A stretch of DNA of 64,000 nucleotides from Nannocystis bainbridge (GTDB taxonomy: Bacteria > Myxococcota_A > Polyangia > Nannocystales > Nannocystaceae): assembly GCF_028368995.1 (NCBI RefSeq), contig NZ_JAQNDL010000003.1, positions 1,240,001 through 1,304,000 on the forward strand. Direction: 5' to 3'. This document shows positions 57,457-64,000 of this stretch, one piece after another; positions within the stretch are counted from its first letter, which is position 1, and every line of letters begins with the position of its first letter. A program made the position numbers and the translations under genes. The notes beneath the pieces were generated by a model. It had not been told where the DNA came from, did no database searches, and saw only the letters and a list, made by a program, of their open reading frames with translations.

Positions 57457-57779
57457 CAGCAATCGTCGGGCTGCTTCCTCCAGAGCGGAGCGGGGTCCTC
57501 CTTCGCCTCGTCCTGCCGATGAGGAGTTCCCTGACATTGCTATGAGCGGCGCGCGCCGCGGGCTGCCCTCCTCGCGCAGACCTGCGGTCGGACGTCCGTC
57601 CCGCGAAGCAGTTTGTCCGCGCAGCGGCGCACGACCGACCGCATCGCTCCTTCGCGCCTCGCCGCGCCCCCGAAGATTCTCGTCCATACGGCCTCGTGCG
57701 GGCTCCATTCGTCGATTCTCCGTCGCTCGGAATACATGTCCCTCGGGCTATGTTCCATCCCATCAGGACCACCGAGGTG
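57457..57779. other. Region upstream of the truncated gene, with a repeat
   Basis: 323 bases between the Pro-rich lipoprotein and the gene remnant. Open frames here are GC noise. A repeat pair lies at 57737-57764, and the remnant starts just after it. Confidence 0.5.
57737..57764. repeat. 14-bp palindrome plus partial unit at a gene-remnant boundary
   Basis: TGTCCCTCGGGCTA followed by TGTTCCATCCCATC. Recognisable pectinacetylesterase sequence begins shortly after, suggesting the element marks the break. Confidence 0.7.
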
Positions 57780-58171
57780 CGCCTCGCTCTGCCTCCTCCG
57801 GAGGCCTCAGCGGCGGCGGCCTGGTCAACCTCGCCCGCTACCTCGGCGCCAAGTACCCCGATCAGCGCCTCGGCCTGGTCTCCTCCACCCTCGACGTCAC
57901 GATCCGCTTCTTCTTCGGCTACGGCGAGGACGAGTGCACCCCGAAGACCATCAACGTCCCCGCCGGCGAGTTCGAGGCCGGGCTCGTCGACCTGCGCGAC
58001 AACTACGTGCACGAGCCTTCCGGCGTGTGGAGCACCTACCTGGTCGGCGGCAGCGACGCCCACGTGTGGACCATGAGCTCGCGGTTCGCCAACACCCACG
58101 TCGACGGCGTCCGCTTCGTCGACTGGCTCACCGACCTGCTGGCCGGCGAAGCCCGCCACGTCGGCCCGTGA
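57780..58171 (+). pseudogene. Truncated pectinacetylesterase-like gene (C-terminal third only)
   Basis: The frame ending at 58171 encodes about 124 residues that match the C-terminus of the pectinacetylesterase-like family: NLARYLGAKYPDQRLGLVSS, TLDVTIRFFFGYG, SDAHVWTM and DGVRFVDWLTDLLAG ending HVGP. The N-terminal two thirds, including the nucleophile Ser region, are absent; upstream sequence is non-family and repeat-bearing. An open frame continues upstream but without homologous content. Confidence 0.68.
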
Positions 58172-58173
58172 CC

Positions 58174-58215
58174 TGCGCTCGCGGACATGCCCAATCGGAC
58201 ATGTCCACGCAGACA
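58174..58215. repeat. 14-bp palindrome array, 3 units
   Basis: TGCGCTCGCGGACA / TGCCCAATCGGACA / TGTCCACGCAGACA, starting three bases after the remnant's stop, followed by CATCAC. Confidence 0.88.
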
Positions 58216-58452
58216 CATCACACCTCCGCGCCGCAGGTGCGCGCGACGGCTCGATCCGCCGCCGCGATCGAGGTCATCCTTCGCGTCTTCCGCCGTCGAC
58301 TCGCTTCGAGCGGGCAATGACCGCCCGACCGTTCGCCTCGTTCCTGCTGCCCCGAGGACGTCGCACCTGAGGCCGCTCGCGGGTCCGGGTCGGCGATCGC
58401 GCAATGATTTGTCGCCCGCCGCCTCGAACCGCGCGGGGGCATCTGCTACAGC

Positions 58453-59127
58453 ATGGCGATGATCGACCTCTACACCGCAGCCACGCCCAACGGGCACAAG
58501 GTTTCGATCGCGCTCGAGGAGATGGCTCTCCCTTACGAGGTCCACGCGCTCTCGCTCACCCGAGGCGACCAGAAGCAGCCCGAGTTCCTCGCCATCAACC
58601 CTAACGGGCGGATCCCCGCGATCGTCGACCGCGACGCCGGCGACCTCGCCGTGTTCGAGTCGGGCGCGATCCTCATCTACCTGGCCGAGAAGACAGGTCA
58701 GTTCCTCCCCACCGAGGCGCACGCGCGCAGTCGCGTCCTTCAGTGGTTGATGTTCCAGATGGGCGGCGTCGGCCCGATGATGGGCCAGGCCAACGTCTTC
58801 TTCCGCTACGCCCCCGAGAAGATCCCCTACGCCATCGGCCGCTACCAGCGCGAGGTCCGGCGCCTGCTCGAGGTCCTCGACAAGCGGCTCGCCGGCGTCC
58901 CCTACCTCGCCGGCGACTACTCGATCGCCGACATGGCCACCTGGCCGTGGGCCCGCGCCCACGACTGGGGCGGCGTCAGCATCGACGGCCTCGACCACCT
59001 GCAGCGCTGGCTCCGCGACGTCGGCGAGCGCCCGGCCGTCGTGCGCGGCTACGCCGTCCCGCCCTCCGAGGCCCCGCAGCCGACCGACAAGACCGTCGAG
59101 GGCATCCGCAACACCCTCCTCGTGTGA
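58453..59127 (+). CDS. Glutathione S-transferase family protein (YghU/YfcG-type)
   Basis: 224 aa. N-terminal thioredoxin-like domain with TAATPNGHKVSIALEE near residue 8 and INPNGRIPAI near 48, which is diagnostic of Nu-class YghU/YfcG enzymes that bind two glutathiones and reduce disulfides. C-terminal helical domain with YLAGDYSIADMATWPW near 150. Cytoplasmic redox role likely. Confidence 0.9.
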   Translation: MAMIDLYTAATPNGHKVSIALEEMALPYEVHALSLTRGDQKQPEFLAINPNGRIPAIVDRDAGDLAVFESGAILIYLAEKTGQFLPTEAHARSRVLQWLMFQMGGVGPMMGQANVFFRYAPEKIPYAIGRYQREVRRLLEVLDKRLAGVPYLAGDYSIADMATWPWARAHDWGGVSIDGLDHLQRWLRDVGERPAVVRGYAVPPSEAPQPTDKTVEGIRNTLLV

Positions 59128-59162
59128 CAGCGCCGCCGAAGATCGACCAGTCTGTTCCGTCA

Positions 59163-59204
59163 GGTCCGAAGGGACATGCCCCGAGAGACATGTCCCAAGA
59201 CCGT
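59163..59204. repeat. 14-bp palindrome array, 2-3 units
   Basis: GGTCCGAAGGGACA / TGCCCCGAGAGACA / TGTCCCAAGACCGT, between the convergent GST and methyltransferase genes. Confidence 0.85.
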
Positions 59205-59209
59205 CCGCC

Positions 59210-60787
59210 TCACGCCAGCCCGTAGAGCGAATCGACCAGCGCGTCGAGGGCCGGCGCGACTGACGGGTCGCCCGCGCGCCAGCGGTCGACCAGCCTGACG
59301 ATCTCCGCCGCCACCTCCCGGTCCCAGTCCTCCGGGGCCGGCACCGGCAGCCCGCGCAGCTGGCGGGGACCGATCCGCAGGTACCCGCGGGCCAGGCGGT
59401 CGCCGCCGTGCACGTGTTGATAATAGTCGTCGATCACCCGGCTGTGCACGATCGCCGCCAGCACCCGCAGGTCGTCGGGCCACCAGCAGATCGTCGTCGA
59501 CTTGCCGGCCAGCACCTCGCCGCGGGCGTCGATCGTCGCCTCGATCGAGCGCGTCATCCCGGCCACGATCAGCTTCGGCGTGCGCGCCTGGGCCAGCCGG
59601 CGCGGCGGCAGGCGCTCGGGCGCCGCGATCACCGGGCGCAGGAAGCTGCGGCCCAGGTAGCGCAGCGGCGTCTTGCCCCACAGCTCGGCGCAGCGGTCGA
59701 TCGTCCCGCTGTTGACCACGCGCAGCCCTGCTTCGCCCTCCACGATCAGCTCCGCGATCGCGTAGGCCTCGCCGACGGTCGCCGCGCCCCACACCTGCGC
59801 CAGCTCGCCGAGCGGCCGGCCGACCGCGCGCATGTGGGCCACGCAGGCCGCGTCGCCGCGGCCCGAGATCGGCCACGGCCCCTGGGACAGACCTGTCCCG
59901 AGGGACATCTCCTCACATTCGTCCGTGCCGCGCCGCAGCGCCACCGGCGTCGCCTCGCCCGGGCCGCGGCGGGCCACGAACGCCAGCGGGTAGACCCCGG
60001 CCGCGAACGGCAGCGCCTCGCTCAGGTCGTACAGCGCCACCAGCCGGGCCTCGCGCGTCAGCAGCCGGCGGGTCGCCGCCGCGTAGTCGGCCGACGCCAG
60101 CTTGTTCGGCACCACCAGCGCCACGTAGCCGCCCGGCGCGCACAGGCGCAGGCCGAGCTCGATGAACACGCAGAACAGGTCCCAGTTGCCGCGGGCCGCC
60201 TCGTAGCAGCCGGCGCAGTGGCGGCGCAGCGCCGCGTGGTGGCGCGTCATCGCCTCCGCGTCGACGAACGGCGGGTTGCCGAGCACCGCGTCGAAGCCCC
60301 CCGCCGCCAGCGCCGCCGGGAACTCCTCCGCCCACACGAACGGCTGGCCCGCCGCCGCCGGCGCCCCGGCCCCCAGCAGCGCGTTGCCGACCTTGATGTT
60401 TTCGGACATGTCCTCGGGGACAGCTCCCACCAAGCCCGCCACCGCCGCGCGCGCCAGCAGGGCCGCCGCCGGGTCGACGTCGACCCCGAAGATCGCCGCC
60501 TGCAGCAGCGCCAGCCGCTCGCCCGCGCTACGCGCTTCACCTGTCTCTCGGGCCATCTCCTCGTCGCGGGCCAGCAGCGCCGCCGCGGCCGCGATCAAGA
60601 ACGCCCCCGCGCCACACGCCGGGTCGACCACCCGCACCGTCGCCCCCGCCGGCGCCGCCGCCAACACGCGCCCGAGCGCGTCGTCGACCAGCCGGCGCAC
60701 CAGCGGCGCCGGCGTGTAGAACACCCCGTCGCGCTTGCGGCGGGCCGGATCGAGCCCGCGTTCGTGCGCCCGCGCGGCCTCGTTCAT
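59210..60787 (-). CDS. Orphan N6-adenine DNA methyltransferase (Eco57I/TaqI-like)
   Basis: 525 aa. Class gamma-type motifs: RDGVFYTPAPLVRRLVD near residue 19, AdoMet motif DPACGAGAFL near 56, catalytic NPPF near 178, and a C-terminal region with TaqI-like target-recognition features (LGRSFLRPVI, WWPDDLRVLAAIVHS, GYLRIGPRQLRGLPVP). No restriction endonuclease or defence partner is adjacent, so it is an orphan or regulatory methyltransferase. Three palindrome elements sit within the gene; two are read in the same frame as 7-codon blocks, EMSLGTG and EMARETG. ATG at 60787. Confidence 0.88.
   Translation of the reverse strand: MNEAARAHERGLDPARRKRDGVFYTPAPLVRRLVDDALGRVLAAAPAGATVRVVDPACGAGAFLIAAAAALLARDEEMARETGEARSAGERLALLQAAIFGVDVDPAAALLARAAVAGLVGAVPEDMSENIKVGNALLGAGAPAAAGQPFVWAEEFPAALAAGGFDAVLGNPPFVDAEAMTRHHAALRRHCAGCYEAARGNWDLFCVFIELGLRLCAPGGYVALVVPNKLASADYAAATRRLLTREARLVALYDLSEALPFAAGVYPLAFVARRGPGEATPVALRRGTDECEEMSLGTGLSQGPWPISGRGDAACVAHMRAVGRPLGELAQVWGAATVGEAYAIAELIVEGEAGLRVVNSGTIDRCAELWGKTPLRYLGRSFLRPVIAAPERLPPRRLAQARTPKLIVAGMTRSIEATIDARGEVLAGKSTTICWWPDDLRVLAAIVHSRVIDDYYQHVHGGDRLARGYLRIGPRQLRGLPVPAPEDWDREVAAEIVRLVDRWRAGDPSVAPALDALVDSLYGLA
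59891..59911. repeat. Palindrome element in methyltransferase CDS (in frame)
   Basis: ACC + TGTCCCGAGGGACA + TCTC, 21 bp on codon boundaries, encoding EMSLGTG on the minus strand. Confidence 0.88.
60409..60422. repeat. Palindrome unit in methyltransferase CDS
   Basis: TGTCCTCGGGGACA with GCTC on the right, encoding part of VPEDMSEN in another frame from the other two copies. Confidence 0.82.
60539..60559. repeat. Palindrome element in methyltransferase CDS (in frame)
   Basis: ACC + TGTCTCTCGGGCCA + TCTC, 21 bp on codon boundaries, encoding EMARETG on the minus strand. Confidence 0.85.
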
Positions 60788-61037
60788 GCCGGCGATCCCG
60801 GGCCCGCGGCGATCTCCAGCGCGCCCGCCGCGGCGCCCCTGGACGGCGACCACGGCCCGCTCTCCGCCCTCGCCAGGCCCGCCCGCGGCCAGCCCGGCCG
60901 GGCCACGAGCGCCTCGCCGCGGACCTTCGCGGCCCGTCCGGCCCGCGGCTCACGCGACCTGGCGTCGGCGCACACCGGCGCAGTTTACCCACGCCCGCCC
61001 GTCTGTGCTACCACTCCCGCGCGGACGGCTCGCCACC

Positions 61038-61065
61038 TGTCCGGAGAGACATGTCCCAACAAACA
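61038..61065. repeat. 14-bp palindrome pair overlapping the rpe start codon
   Basis: TGTCCGGAGAGACA / TGTCCCAACAAACA. The unit junction supplies the ATG (61051-61053), and the first unit contains a Shine-Dalgarno-like GGAGAG four bases before it. Confidence 0.88.
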
Positions 61066-61788
61066 GCCTCGCCCGAACGGCTCGCGCCGGTGATCGCCCC
61101 CTCGCTGCTCAGCGCCGACTTCGCCCGCCTCGGCGAGGAGGCCGTCGCGCTCGACCGGGCCGGCGCCGACTGGCTGCACGTCGACGTCATGGACGGCCGG
61201 TTCGTCCCCAACATCACGATCGGCCCGCTGGTGGTCCAGGCCCTGCGCCCGCACACCGCGCGCGTGCTCGACTGTCACTTGATGATCGAGGAGCCCGAGC
61301 GCTACGTCGAGGCGTTCGCCGACGCCGGGGCCGACATCATCACCGTCCACCTCGAGGCCTGCCGCCACCTCCACCGCAACCTCCAGCAGATCCGCGACCT
61401 CAAGCGCAAATCTGGCGGGCGGGTGCTGGCCGGCGTCAGCCTCAACCCGCACACCCCCGCCTCGGCCCTGGTCCACGTGCTCGACCTGTGCGACCTCGTC
61501 CTCGTCATGAGCGTCAACCCCGGCTTCGGCGGCCAGCAGTTCATCCCCGCCGTGCGGCCCAAGATCCGCGAGCTGCGGGCCATGATCACCGCCGCCGGCC
61601 TGCCGACCCGGATCGAGGTCGACGGCGGCGTGACCGTCGACACCATCGCCGACATCGCGGCGGACGGCGCCGACGCCTTCGTGTCCGGCACCGGCGTCCT
61701 GCGCAGCCGGCAGTTCGGTCGGGACTACGCCGCCGCCATCGCGGCCCTTCGGGGAACCGCCGATGCCGCCATGATCTGGCGCACCTGA
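61051..61788 (+). CDS. rpe: Ribulose-phosphate 3-epimerase
   Basis: 245 aa TIM barrel that interconverts ribulose 5-phosphate and xylulose 5-phosphate (pentose phosphate and Calvin routes). Motifs: IAPSLLSADFARLGEE near residue 15, HVDVMDGRFVPN near 43 (metal His and Asp), CHLMIEEPE near 74, SVNPGFGGQQF near 148, EVDGGV near 188. Metal-dependent, cytoplasmic. Its start codon and ribosome-binding site are inside a palindrome pair, so expression may respond to that hairpin. Confidence 0.95.
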   Translation: MSQQTASPERLAPVIAPSLLSADFARLGEEAVALDRAGADWLHVDVMDGRFVPNITIGPLVVQALRPHTARVLDCHLMIEEPERYVEAFADAGADIITVHLEACRHLHRNLQQIRDLKRKSGGRVLAGVSLNPHTPASALVHVLDLCDLVLVMSVNPGFGGQQFIPAVRPKIRELRAMITAAGLPTRIEVDGGVTVDTIADIAADGADAFVSGTGVLRSRQFGRDYAAAIAALRGTADAAMIWRT

Positions 61789-61881
61789 CCGGCCGTCCGG
61801 CCCCGCGGAGGCCCTGCGCGATGGCGCGGGAAGTTGGCTGGCGGCGCAATCGGTGTCACAAACGGGCGCGTCGATTCCGCC

Positions 61882-62967
61882 ATGCCGTCGCTCGTCCGTC
61901 ACTCCTCGTTCGTCGCGTTCGCCCTCGTGCTCGCAGCCGCGGGCGACGTCGCCGCCCAATCGCCCACCCCAGCCCCGCCGGCCGAGCCGCCCGACGAAGA
62001 GGCCGCGCCGCCTGCCGAGCCCACGCCGCCGCCTGCCGGTACTGCCGCCTCGACCGCCAAGACGACCGGCACCATCGGCACCCAGGCCCCGGCCAGCAGC
62101 GGCGCCGCCAACCTCGACGACGCCAAGTTCGCCACCACCAGCACCACCGAGCCGATGGACGCCACCGAGGCCGAGGTCTCGGCGGGTGGTCTGTTCACCT
62201 CTGGCAACGCGCGCTCGGCCGCGATGACCGGCGGCGGCCGGTTCCGGATCCGCCGCAAGATCCACGAGTTCCAGGCCCAGTTCGTCGGCAACTACGCCCA
62301 GGCCGCGATCCGCCTGCCCGACGGCGAGCGCAGCAGCCAGCTGACCGCCGGCAACGTCCAGGGCCGGGTGCGCTACGACGTCTACTTCCACCCGCGGGTC
62401 ACGTTCTTCACCATGCTGACCGCGCGCTTCGACCCGTTCCTCGGGCTCAACATGCGCATGCGGGTCGACCCGGGCTTCGCGTTCTACATCATCAACCAGC
62501 CCAAGCACCGCCTGTGGGCCGAGGCCGGCTACGACTTCCTCTACGACCAGCGGCGGCTGCGTCGCGGCGCCGACAATGCCCAGTGTCCGGCCGGCACCAC
62601 CCTCGTGCTCGACGTGCCGAACACCACCGCGGCGATGCCGACCTGCGCCGCCCGCTCGAGCGTCGCCACCCACTCGGGCCGCGTCTTCCTCGGCTACACC
62701 AACCTGCTGTCCGAGTACGTCACCTTCACCACCGGCATCGAGTACATCCAGGCGTTCGCGCCGTTCCGCTCCAACGCGGTCGAGACCGACGGCGGCAAGG
62801 CGCGCAGCAAGTCGTGGGTCAACTGGGACGTGGGCCTCACCACCGCCCTCGGCAAGCGCTTCGCCTTCGCCACCAGCTTCACCCTCCGCTACGACAACGC
62901 CCCGCTGCCGGGCATCAAGAAGCTCGACACGATCACCTCGTTCAGCCTGGTGTTCCGCTTCATCTAG
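61882..62967 (+). CDS. DUF481 outer-membrane beta-barrel-like protein
   Basis: 361 aa. Signal peptide (ending DVAAQ), Pro/Ala/Thr-rich linker to about residue 90, then a DUF481-like barrel region: SAGGLFTSGNARSAAMTGGGRFRIRR near 110 (in part), AEAGYDFLYDQRR near 215, TTALGKRFAFATSFTLRYDNAPLPG near 325 (in part), ending in an aromatic F-R-F-I, typical of outer membrane barrels. ATG at 61882; an upstream ATG at 61834 is less likely. Confidence 0.82.
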   Translation: MPSLVRHSSFVAFALVLAAAGDVAAQSPTPAPPAEPPDEEAAPPAEPTPPPAGTAASTAKTTGTIGTQAPASSGAANLDDAKFATTSTTEPMDATEAEVSAGGLFTSGNARSAAMTGGGRFRIRRKIHEFQAQFVGNYAQAAIRLPDGERSSQLTAGNVQGRVRYDVYFHPRVTFFTMLTARFDPFLGLNMRMRVDPGFAFYIINQPKHRLWAEAGYDFLYDQRRLRRGADNAQCPAGTTLVLDVPNTTAAMPTCAARSSVATHSGRVFLGYTNLLSEYVTFTTGIEYIQAFAPFRSNAVETDGGKARSKSWVNWDVGLTTALGKRFAFATSFTLRYDNAPLPGIKKLDTITSFSLVFRFI

Positions 62968-62985
62968 GCCGGCCCGCGAGCGACC

Positions 62986-62999
62986 TGCCCCAAAGGACA
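62986..62999. repeat. Single 14-bp palindrome
   Basis: TGCCCCAAAGGACA preceded by GACC and followed by TCCG. Confidence 0.78.
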
Positions 63000-63020
63000 T
63001 CCGCCCAGCGCGCCGCCGGC

Positions 63021-63325
63021 TGTCTAGTGGGACATGTCGAAAAGGACATGCCCTTCGGGACACCCGGTCTGGCTGCCCCGCGGACACGTCCTTGAAGGCA
63101 CGGCCTTCGGGTCGCCGAACCGGCGTGACCTCGGGAGCATGTCCCTGAGGCCATGCCCTTCGGGTCACCCCACCCGGCCTGTCCCGTGGATATGTCCCCG
63201 AAGACATGCCCTTCAGGTCACCCCACCGCCATGGCTCGTGGACATGTCCTTGAAGCCATGCCCTCCAGGTCACCCGATCGCCAGGGCACCCGGTCACCGG
63301 GCGCGACCTGTCCCTCAAGCCAGAT
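63021..63325. repeat. Higher-order repeat: 52-54-bp blocks made of three 14-bp units
   Basis: Blocks begin at 63021, 63074, 63126, 63180 and 63232. Each has three 14-bp (sometimes 13-bp) units followed by an 11-12-bp CCCCACC-like spacer; the third unit is usually TGCCCTTCGGGTCA-like and the second TGTCCYTGAAGVCA-like. The fifth block is followed by unrelated sequence and one more unit TGTCCCTCAAGCCA (63312-63325). It shows a second level of duplication not seen in the other arrays. Confidence 0.9.
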
Positions 63326-63351
63326 CGCTCTGATTTTTTCTTAGAAGAATC

Positions 63352-64000
63352 TCACTCGGGCACGTCGCACACCGGCTCCGGCTCCGGCTCCCGGCAGCGA
63401 TCGCCCTCCCCGCACTGCAGGTGGCCCAGGCACTGCACCCACCCGGCGGACTCGCCGCACCCGGCGTCCACCCCCCCGCGGAGCACGCACACCTGCGAAC
63501 CGGCGTTGGGCTTGCACTCCGCGTACGGCTGGCACTCCCAATCCAGGCATGGTTCGCCGGCGGTCGGCAGCTTGACGCACTTCCTGCTCGTCTCGTCGCA
63601 GGTGTTGTCGAGGCGGGCGCACGGCGGGTAGTTGTTCGTCGAGCAGCTCTGGCCCTCGTTCGGCAGCGTCCGGCACGTGCGCCCGCCGTCGTCCGAGGAG
63701 TAGCATTGCAGGCCCTCGGCGCATTCGACCCACCCTGACGAGCAGTCCCCGCCTTCCCCGGTCCGCTCGCGGCAGATCGACTCCGAGAAATCGCAGTACA
63801 GCTCGAGCGCGCACGAGTTGCCGTTGTCCACGCACGACTCCCCCGCCTTGCGCCGCGCCGTGCACACCGTCGGCAGGAACGTATTGGGGTCGCGGGCGCA
63901 GAACGCATCGTCCGCGCAGCCCGAGCCGCTGCACGCGTCGCCGATCTGCGGCCCTGCGCCGCCCAGCACCCGGCACGCCCCCGGGCAGCACATGTCCTCC
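63352..64000 (-). CDS. Cys-rich (Dickkopf-like) protein, 5' end beyond the window
   Basis: At least 216 residues, open at the right edge, ending CDVPE. Contains about 28 Cys in regularly spaced groups (CCPGACRV, CTARRKAGESCVDNGNSC, CSSGWVECAEGLQCYSS, CDETSRKCVKLPTAGEPC), a pattern typical of the Dickkopf-like Cys-rich proteins of myxobacteria. The first in-frame ATG inside the window (63991-63993) is preceded by GGAGGac and could be mistaken for a start, but the frame continues upstream. Convergent with the DUF481 gene. Confidence 0.75.
   Translation of the reverse strand, partial: EDMCCPGACRVLGGAGPQIGDACSGSGCADDAFCARDPNTFLPTVCTARRKAGESCVDNGNSCALELYCDFSESICRERTGEGGDCSSGWVECAEGLQCYSSDDGGRTCRTLPNEGQSCSTNNYPPCARLDNTCDETSRKCVKLPTAGEPCLDWECQPYAECKPNAGSQVCVLRGGVDAGCGESAGWVQCLGHLQCGEGDRCREPEPEPVCDVPE

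Larger units (their letters stand above)
62968..63351. other. Intergenic block dominated by compound repeats
   Basis: About 380 bases between convergent genes, filled by one single unit (62986-62999), a higher-order repeat at 63021-63325 and no gene. The frame at 63034-63333 merely translates the repeat. Confidence 0.7.

Noticed and set aside
63034..63333. Protein with repeated TCPSGHP-like motifs
   Set aside because: It is only the conceptual translation of the palindrome block; similar TCPxGH peptides appear wherever the repeat crosses any frame.
63991..63993. ATG near the right edge as the true start of the Cys-rich gene
   Set aside because: The frame stays open to the window edge and the sequence at that point is mid-domain (CCPGACRV); the GGAGGac before it may be chance or a repeat edge.

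Overview
The window is very GC-rich DNA whose genes point to a myxobacterium, most plausibly a Nannocystis-like member of the Nannocystaceae (inference). The evidence is two proteins with MYXO-CTERM sorting tails, many lipoproteins with Thr-rich linkers, Cys-rich DUF4215 repeats, a DUF1592/DUF1588 plus DUF1552 gene pair, and an MglA-like GTPase. No rRNA, tRNA, phage, IS element or CRISPR was seen.

Layout. 0-10 kb: two lipoproteins, a collapsed beta-lactamase-like pseudogene, a divergent AraC/SDR pair, an AhpD-like plus ECF41 sigma operon with a recognisable ECF41 promoter, unknown secreted proteins and a PAS-STAS regulator. 10-25 kb: the DUF1592/DUF1552 pair, a LigE-type GST, secreted proteins (a beta-helix MYXO-CTERM protein and a Sel1-repeat lipoprotein among them), DUF1906, TRIC, NUDIX and GlcG-like genes. 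26-38 kb: a lipoprotein with 16 DUF4215 repeats and a lamin-tail domain, a 1003-aa multi-domain RNA-repair protein, a second beta-helix MYXO-CTERM protein, gamma-glutamyltransferase and an IgGFc-binding-like lipoprotein. 38-50 kb: SUKH-like protein, hydrolases, a large hybrid histidine kinase, an SDR, an M28 peptidase, an MglA paralog and an isochorismatase-family enzyme. 50-64 kb: a TetR/AurF-type diiron module with a clear operator, an Old Yellow Enzyme, more lipoproteins, a truncated pectinacetylesterase-like gene, GST, an orphan N6-adenine methyltransferase, rpe, a DUF481 porin-like protein and a partial Cys-rich protein.

The most unusual thing is not a gene. A family of 14-bp palindromes (TGTCC-N4-GGACA) recurs at about 27 loci as single units or as head-to-tail arrays in strict 14-bp register. 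The arms covary within units (TGCTC..GAGCA, TGCCC..GGGCA, TGTT..AACA), which indicates selection on unit-centred dyad symmetry. Single copies often share an extended 21-bp form (ACC, then the 14-mer, then KCTC) in one orientation. Copies lie between genes, at gene ends, inside coding regions in frame (two of them exactly 42 bp), over the start codon of rpe, and at the broken end of a pseudogene. I know of no named family that fits; that is from memory, not from a search.
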